Source: Candidatus Altimarinota bacterium (GTDB lineage Bacteria > Patescibacteriota > Gracilibacteria > UBA4473). Taken from it: a DNA stretch of 7,318 bases. Numbering within the stretch: the stretch's first letter is position 1; each line of letters starts with the position of its first letter. This document shows, piece by piece, positions 5,036 through 7,318 of the stretch. The stretch is taken from positions 21,213-28,530 of the forward strand of contig JAHDDZ010000004.1 in NCBI GenBank assembly GCA_020629095.1, written 5' to 3'. The position numbers were made by a program, and so were the translations under genes. The notes under the pieces are model-generated. The model worked only from the letters and a program-made list of their open reading frames with translations. It was not told the origin of the DNA and ran no database searches.

Positions 5036-5048
5036 CCACCATTTGACA
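5024..5048. promoter_or_regulatory. Palindromic operator candidate
   Basis: GTCAAATG (5024-5031) and CATTTGAC (5040-5047) are perfect 8-base inverted repeats with an 8-base spacer. Within them TGTCAA (5030-5035) and TTGACA (5043-5048) form a second, overlapping symmetry. The site covers the -35 box of the minus-strand operon and offers a -35-like box for plus-strand transcription (TTGACA, 17 bases, then a poor TTATCG). This is consistent with a dimeric regulator, but no regulator gene is in the window. Confidence 0.45.
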
Positions 5049-5151
5049 CCTAGCCGTTCTTTTCCTTATCGGCACACGTGGGCAGCGACCTGTTTGGAGT
5101 ATCCTCGCTTATGCAAAGGCATAAGCCAGATCACACACAGGTGTCCTGCTC

Positions 5152-5373
5152 ATGCGGGATAGATTATTCACTATTAAAATTAAAGATATGTTTCAAACAG
5201 AAACCAGTGGATTTATTATTCTTATGTACGATGAGGTTAATTGGGCTAAATCCTCATCAAAACAGAAGCTTCAAGATGCTCGGATAAAGCTGCGAGAGGC
5301 TTCAAAACAGAGCCCCGGAATTATTGAATGCATTTTGAATTTAAACTCAAAGCAAGTTCATATTGATATGTAA
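5152..5373 (+). CDS. Small hypothetical protein (73 aa)
   Basis: The frame encodes a mixed protein with strand-like segments (RLFTIKIKDMF, SGFIILMYDEVN, VHIDM) around a helix-prone centre (KQKLQDARIKLREASKQ). This pattern is more protein-like than random frames nearby. There is no signal peptide, membrane segment or motif I recognise. No Shine-Dalgarno site precedes the ATG at 5152. An internal ATG at 5188 after an A-rich stretch is a possible alternative and would give 61 residues. The only upstream promoter candidate is weak. It could be a real small gene or a gene remnant. Confidence 0.4.
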   Translation: MRDRLFTIKIKDMFQTETSGFIILMYDEVNWAKSSSKQKLQDARIKLREASKQSPGIIECILNLNSKQVHIDM

Positions 5374-5519
5374 ATGTAATTTCTGACCAAGGAGAAAAAC
5401 TACATATCAGCACCAGAGATCTTATTGAATGCACTGATTAGTTACTGTTTTTTCTATTCTGACTTTGAAAAAGCGCCACCGCGGCTCACAACGTGGTACT
5501 TTCTTGTACCTGCTTTTTG

Positions 5520-5528
5520 TGCTATAAT
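5520..5528 (+). promoter_or_regulatory. Extended -10 promoter of a leaderless permease mRNA
   Basis: TGCTATAAT is a perfect extended -10 element (TGnTATAAT). Its last base is 6 bases before the ATG at 5535, so transcription should start at or within a base or two of the ATG. No good -35 is needed or seen. A short inverted repeat GGTAC-N6-GTACC (5495-5510) overlaps the -35 area. Confidence 0.7.
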
Positions 5529-5534
5529 CAGCCC

Positions 5535-6782
5535 ATGCGAACTGCCCTGACCCTGATGCGCACCGCCACGCGCGAGCTGAACCGAAACCGCAAACGCACC
5601 CTGCTGACGGTGCTGGGCATCGTGGTGGGCACGCTCACGCTGGTCATGGTACTCAGTTTGGGTGACGGACTTGAAAAATTAGCACTGAGCCAGCTGGGGG
5701 GGCTGACGCCAAACAACGTGTACGTCGAGGTAAAAGTGCCAGAGAATGTGCGCGCGGCAAGTGAGCTAAACGCGCTGAGCATTAAAACAATGGACGAAGC
5801 CGACCGCCAAGATATTATCGGTGTGCCAAATATATCTGACGCGAGTGGGTGGTATTCGTGGAGCGGCAAAATCACCCTCGGCGGAACGAGTAAAACCATC
5901 ACGGTGCTGGGTGGCCACGAGGGCTGGCCGACCGTCAACGCCGTGCCAGTTGAGCACGGCGCATGGTTCAGCAAGGCCGATGTGACCGGCGCAAAGCGGT
6001 CGCTGGTGCTGGGTCAAAACCTCGCGCAAGACCTGGCAGATGAGTCTCGAGTGGAAAAAAGTGCTCTGGTCGGGAAAAATCTAAAGCTGGGGGGCAAGTC
6101 GTTTCAGGTGGCGGCGGTCGCTGGCGAGGTCGATGCGACTAGGTTTTTTGACTACAACGACATGGCTTATGTGCCCATGACAACTGGCCAAAACCAGTTG
6201 TGGGGTGATGACCACTATTTGGCTATTGCGGCCTATATGACCGACCCAAGCCAGGTCGACGTGACCACCTGGCGCATTGCCAACCGCCTGCGCCAAAACC
6301 GCGGCCACACCGAACCCGAAAAAGACGACTTCGCGGTGCGCACGTTTGACGAGGCCATGGGTATTGTCGGCACGGTCACCAGCGGCATCCAAATACTCCT
6401 TGGGGCGATTGCGGGCATCAGCCTGCTGGTGGGAGGCGTTGGCATCATGAACGTGATGTATACGACCGTGGTCGAACGCACAAAAGAAATTGGCCTACGC
6501 AAGGCCATCGGGGCGCGGCCGTCTGCGATCGCGCTGCAGTTCGTGGCCGAGGCCGTGCTGGTTACCTTTTTGGGGGGGCTGCTGGGGGCGGTTGCTGGGG
6601 TGGCACTCAGTTGGCTGGCGGCACTGGGGGCACGGGTTGCGGGGTTTGACTGGGTATGGTCTATGCCATGGATGGCCATCGCCGTGGGCATTGGGTCGAG
6701 TGTGTTTATTGGCCTTGTTTTTGGCATTGCGCCCGCCAAAAAAGCCGCCCAGCTCGACGCGATCATCAGCCTGCGACAATAA
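5535..6782 (+). CDS. ABC transporter permease, MacB/FtsX type (415 aa)
   Basis: This is the membrane subunit of a MacB-like (type VII) ABC system; such systems use ATP-driven movement of an extracytoplasmic domain to export or extract substrates. A basic N-terminus (RELNRNRKRT) precedes TM1 at about residues 22-43 (LLTVLGIVVGTLTLVMVLSLG is read across it). A large outer domain of the MacB-periplasmic-core type lies at about 45-280. Three C-terminal TMs follow at about 283-308, 335-360 and 378-402. Diagnostic FtsX-domain motifs are ERTKEIGLRKAIGARP after TM2 and GIAPAKKAAQLDAIISLR at the end; most relatives have Pro in LDPxxALR where this one has Ala. The ATG at 5535 is preferred over the in-frame GTG at 5493 because TATAAT ends 6 bases before it and the GTG would add a Cys-rich, unfamily-like extension. 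No ATP-binding partner is in the window. Substrate unknown. Confidence 0.92.
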   Translation: MRTALTLMRTATRELNRNRKRTLLTVLGIVVGTLTLVMVLSLGDGLEKLALSQLGGLTPNNVYVEVKVPENVRAASELNALSIKTMDEADRQDIIGVPNISDASGWYSWSGKITLGGTSKTITVLGGHEGWPTVNAVPVEHGAWFSKADVTGAKRSLVLGQNLAQDLADESRVEKSALVGKNLKLGGKSFQVAAVAGEVDATRFFDYNDMAYVPMTTGQNQLWGDDHYLAIAAYMTDPSQVDVTTWRIANRLRQNRGHTEPEKDDFAVRTFDEAMGIVGTVTSGIQILLGAIAGISLLVGGVGIMNVMYTTVVERTKEIGLRKAIGARPSAIALQFVAEAVLVTFLGGLLGAVAGVALSWLAALGARVAGFDWVWSMPWMAIAVGIGSSVFIGLVFGIAPAKKAAQLDAIISLRQ

Positions 6783-6796
6783 GAAAAAAGCACATC

Positions 6797-6830
6797 AAAG
6801 AAGGTACAACTCGGAAGCGTACCCTCTTTT
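6797..6830. terminator. Probable intrinsic terminator after the permease gene
   Basis: AAAGAAGGTAC (6797-6807) and GTACCCTCTTT (6819-6829) form an 11-position stem with one A-C mismatch on the plus strand, or one G-U pair on the minus strand, around an 11-base loop. It starts 14 bases after the stop at 6782. The U tract is short on the plus strand. On the minus strand CTTTTTT follows several bases later, so it may also end transcripts coming from the right. Confidence 0.5.
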
Positions 6831-6845
6831 ACATTTGTACTATGG

Positions 6846-7318
6846 CTAGATGCCATAAAGCAACTTTTCTATTTCCGCCATTTCTTTCAGGTCTTTTTCA
6901 ACCTGCTTGGCCAAAATTATTTTGCGTTTAACAGCGGTAGTTTTCTTTACTCCTGTAAAGACTCCAAGCATGTATTGCTCAAACAGTGGTCCATTTTTTA
7001 GCAATGCTCTTTTGCTGCTTCTTTATGCGCTAATTCACGCCTAGCTGCAGGATTATATATCAGCATACAATTGGTTTTGTGCTGCCTATCTGGCAGCTGG
7101 TATCGAAAATTGATGATTCAAATTGACAATGCGCAGATTTAATCGCAGCACTTTTACTGTTTCTCCTAGTCCTTTTTTCAAAAGGTTTGTAAGAGATTTT
7201 TTCGATCTGCACATCTGTGCAGCAATCGCTGCTTAGACAAGATAAGTGCGTCATATGCAGCGATCTTCTGCTGTATTGTAATAGTGCTTTTGCTTTTGCG
7301 CTGCCGCAAATCAAGCGT
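6846..7318 (-). pseudogene. Decayed gene remnant, frame-broken, running off the right edge
   Basis: Protein-like sequence on the minus strand moves between frames. Frame 1 (7318-7178) reads ...TITIQQKIAAYDALILSKQ RLLHRCADRKNLLQTF then stop. A second frame (about 7214-7086) reads ...LLKKGLGETVKVLRLNLRI, VNLNHQFSIPAAR, then TAG, and after that stop continues AAQNQLYADI. The next frame (7066-6998) reads MLIYNPAARRELAHKEAAK then stop. The last (from about 7009 to 6846) reads RALLKNGPLFEQYMLGVFTG and ends KEMAEIEKLLYGI. Joined, this is one coherent, Lys/Leu-rich, largely helical product with at least one nonsense mutation and about three single-base shifts. The first part loosely recalls the conserved coiled coil of type I restriction specificity subunits (QQKIA...K-Q-R-L...A-D-R-K), but this is weak. 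Alternatives are sequencing error in A runs or two short real ORFs. Confidence 0.5.

Larger units (their letters stand above)
4853..5151. other. Intergenic region: operon leader and palindromic promoter
   Basis: These 299 bases hold the minus-strand operon promoter (5035-5008), its ~150-nt leader with several hairpins, a copy of the leader motif, and a palindrome at 5024-5047. No convincing gene is present. A 69-codon plus-strand frame from 5078 is in a different frame from the more plausible ORF at 5152 and looks like chance. Confidence 0.55.

Noticed and set aside
5321..5433. Direct repeat TTATTGAATGCA at 5321 and 5422
   Set aside because: It is only 12 bases of AT-rich sequence with no mobile-element features around it.
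5493..5534. GTG at 5493 as the start of the permease
   Set aside because: The added 14 residues are Cys-rich and unlike MacB-type N-termini, and the TATAAT at 5523-5528 would lie inside the coding region.
6233..6856. Long minus-strand frame (207 codons) opposite the permease
   Set aside because: It mirrors a strongly supported FtsX-domain gene. Its Ser/Pro/Ala-rich product is typical of antisense shadow frames in GC-rich DNA.
6990..7012. Programmed -1 frameshift at the AAAA run
   Set aside because: There is no canonical X-XXY-YYZ heptamer, no stimulatory structure seen, and other breaks occur in the same region, so decay or error is simpler.
7060..7314. 84-codon minus-strand frame at the right edge as an intact gene
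   Set aside because: It uses a TTG start, gives an odd Cys/Ser-rich product, and overlaps segments in other frames that look far more protein-like.
1..7318. CRISPR array, insertion sequence, tRNA or rRNA
   Set aside because: I saw no regularly spaced repeats, transposase motifs with terminal inverted repeats, tRNA cloverleaf or rRNA signature.

Overview
The window is a compact bacterial segment with short intergenic gaps. Its promoters have sigma-70-like TTGACA/TATAAT boxes, Shine-Dalgarno sites are weak or absent before most genes, and one transcript is probably leaderless. TAA, TAG and TGA all act as stops: the TGA at 4637-4639 overlaps a well-supported start as ATGA, so TGA recoding is unlikely. 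I cannot name the organism. Exported beta-rich proteins, small lipoproteins, poor Shine-Dalgarno use and leaderless transcription would fit a candidate-phylum bacterium (Patescibacteria-like) but also other lineages, so this is a low-confidence guess.

Layout: (1) 1-71, minus: the first codons of an exported protein that runs off the left edge. (2) 72-354: a divergent control region with back-to-back promoters and two hairpins. (3) 355-2968, plus: two adjacent paralogous secreted proteins, H-type-lectin/MshQ-like in their N-terminal parts and each with a C-terminal beta module. They are one base apart and end at a strong terminator at 2985-3016, which probably also serves the convergent operon. 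(4) 3047-4852, minus: a five-gene operon of small membrane-anchored proteins and putative lipoproteins. The last four share a degenerate core (P-x-N-M ... D-T-[VIT]-T). (5) 4853-5151: its promoter, a structured leader and a palindromic site. (6) 5152-5373, plus: a small unrecognised ORF. (7) 5535-6782, plus: a MacB/FtsX-type ABC transporter permease with an extended -10 placed so that the mRNA should begin at the ATG. (8) 6846-7318, minus: a decayed gene whose reading passes through all three frames.

The most striking signal is in the minus-strand operon. At all four internal junctions an RNA hairpin ends exactly 14 nt before the next ATG and is followed by ACAAA. The stem sequences differ between junctions but keep pairing. 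This points to a conserved intercistronic RNA element, possibly for translational coupling or initiation without a Shine-Dalgarno site, attached to a diversifying family of small surface proteins. The leader regions of this operon and of the gene leaving the left edge also share a ~25-base motif at similar distances (about 141 and 146 nt) from their start codons, which suggests common control or common descent.
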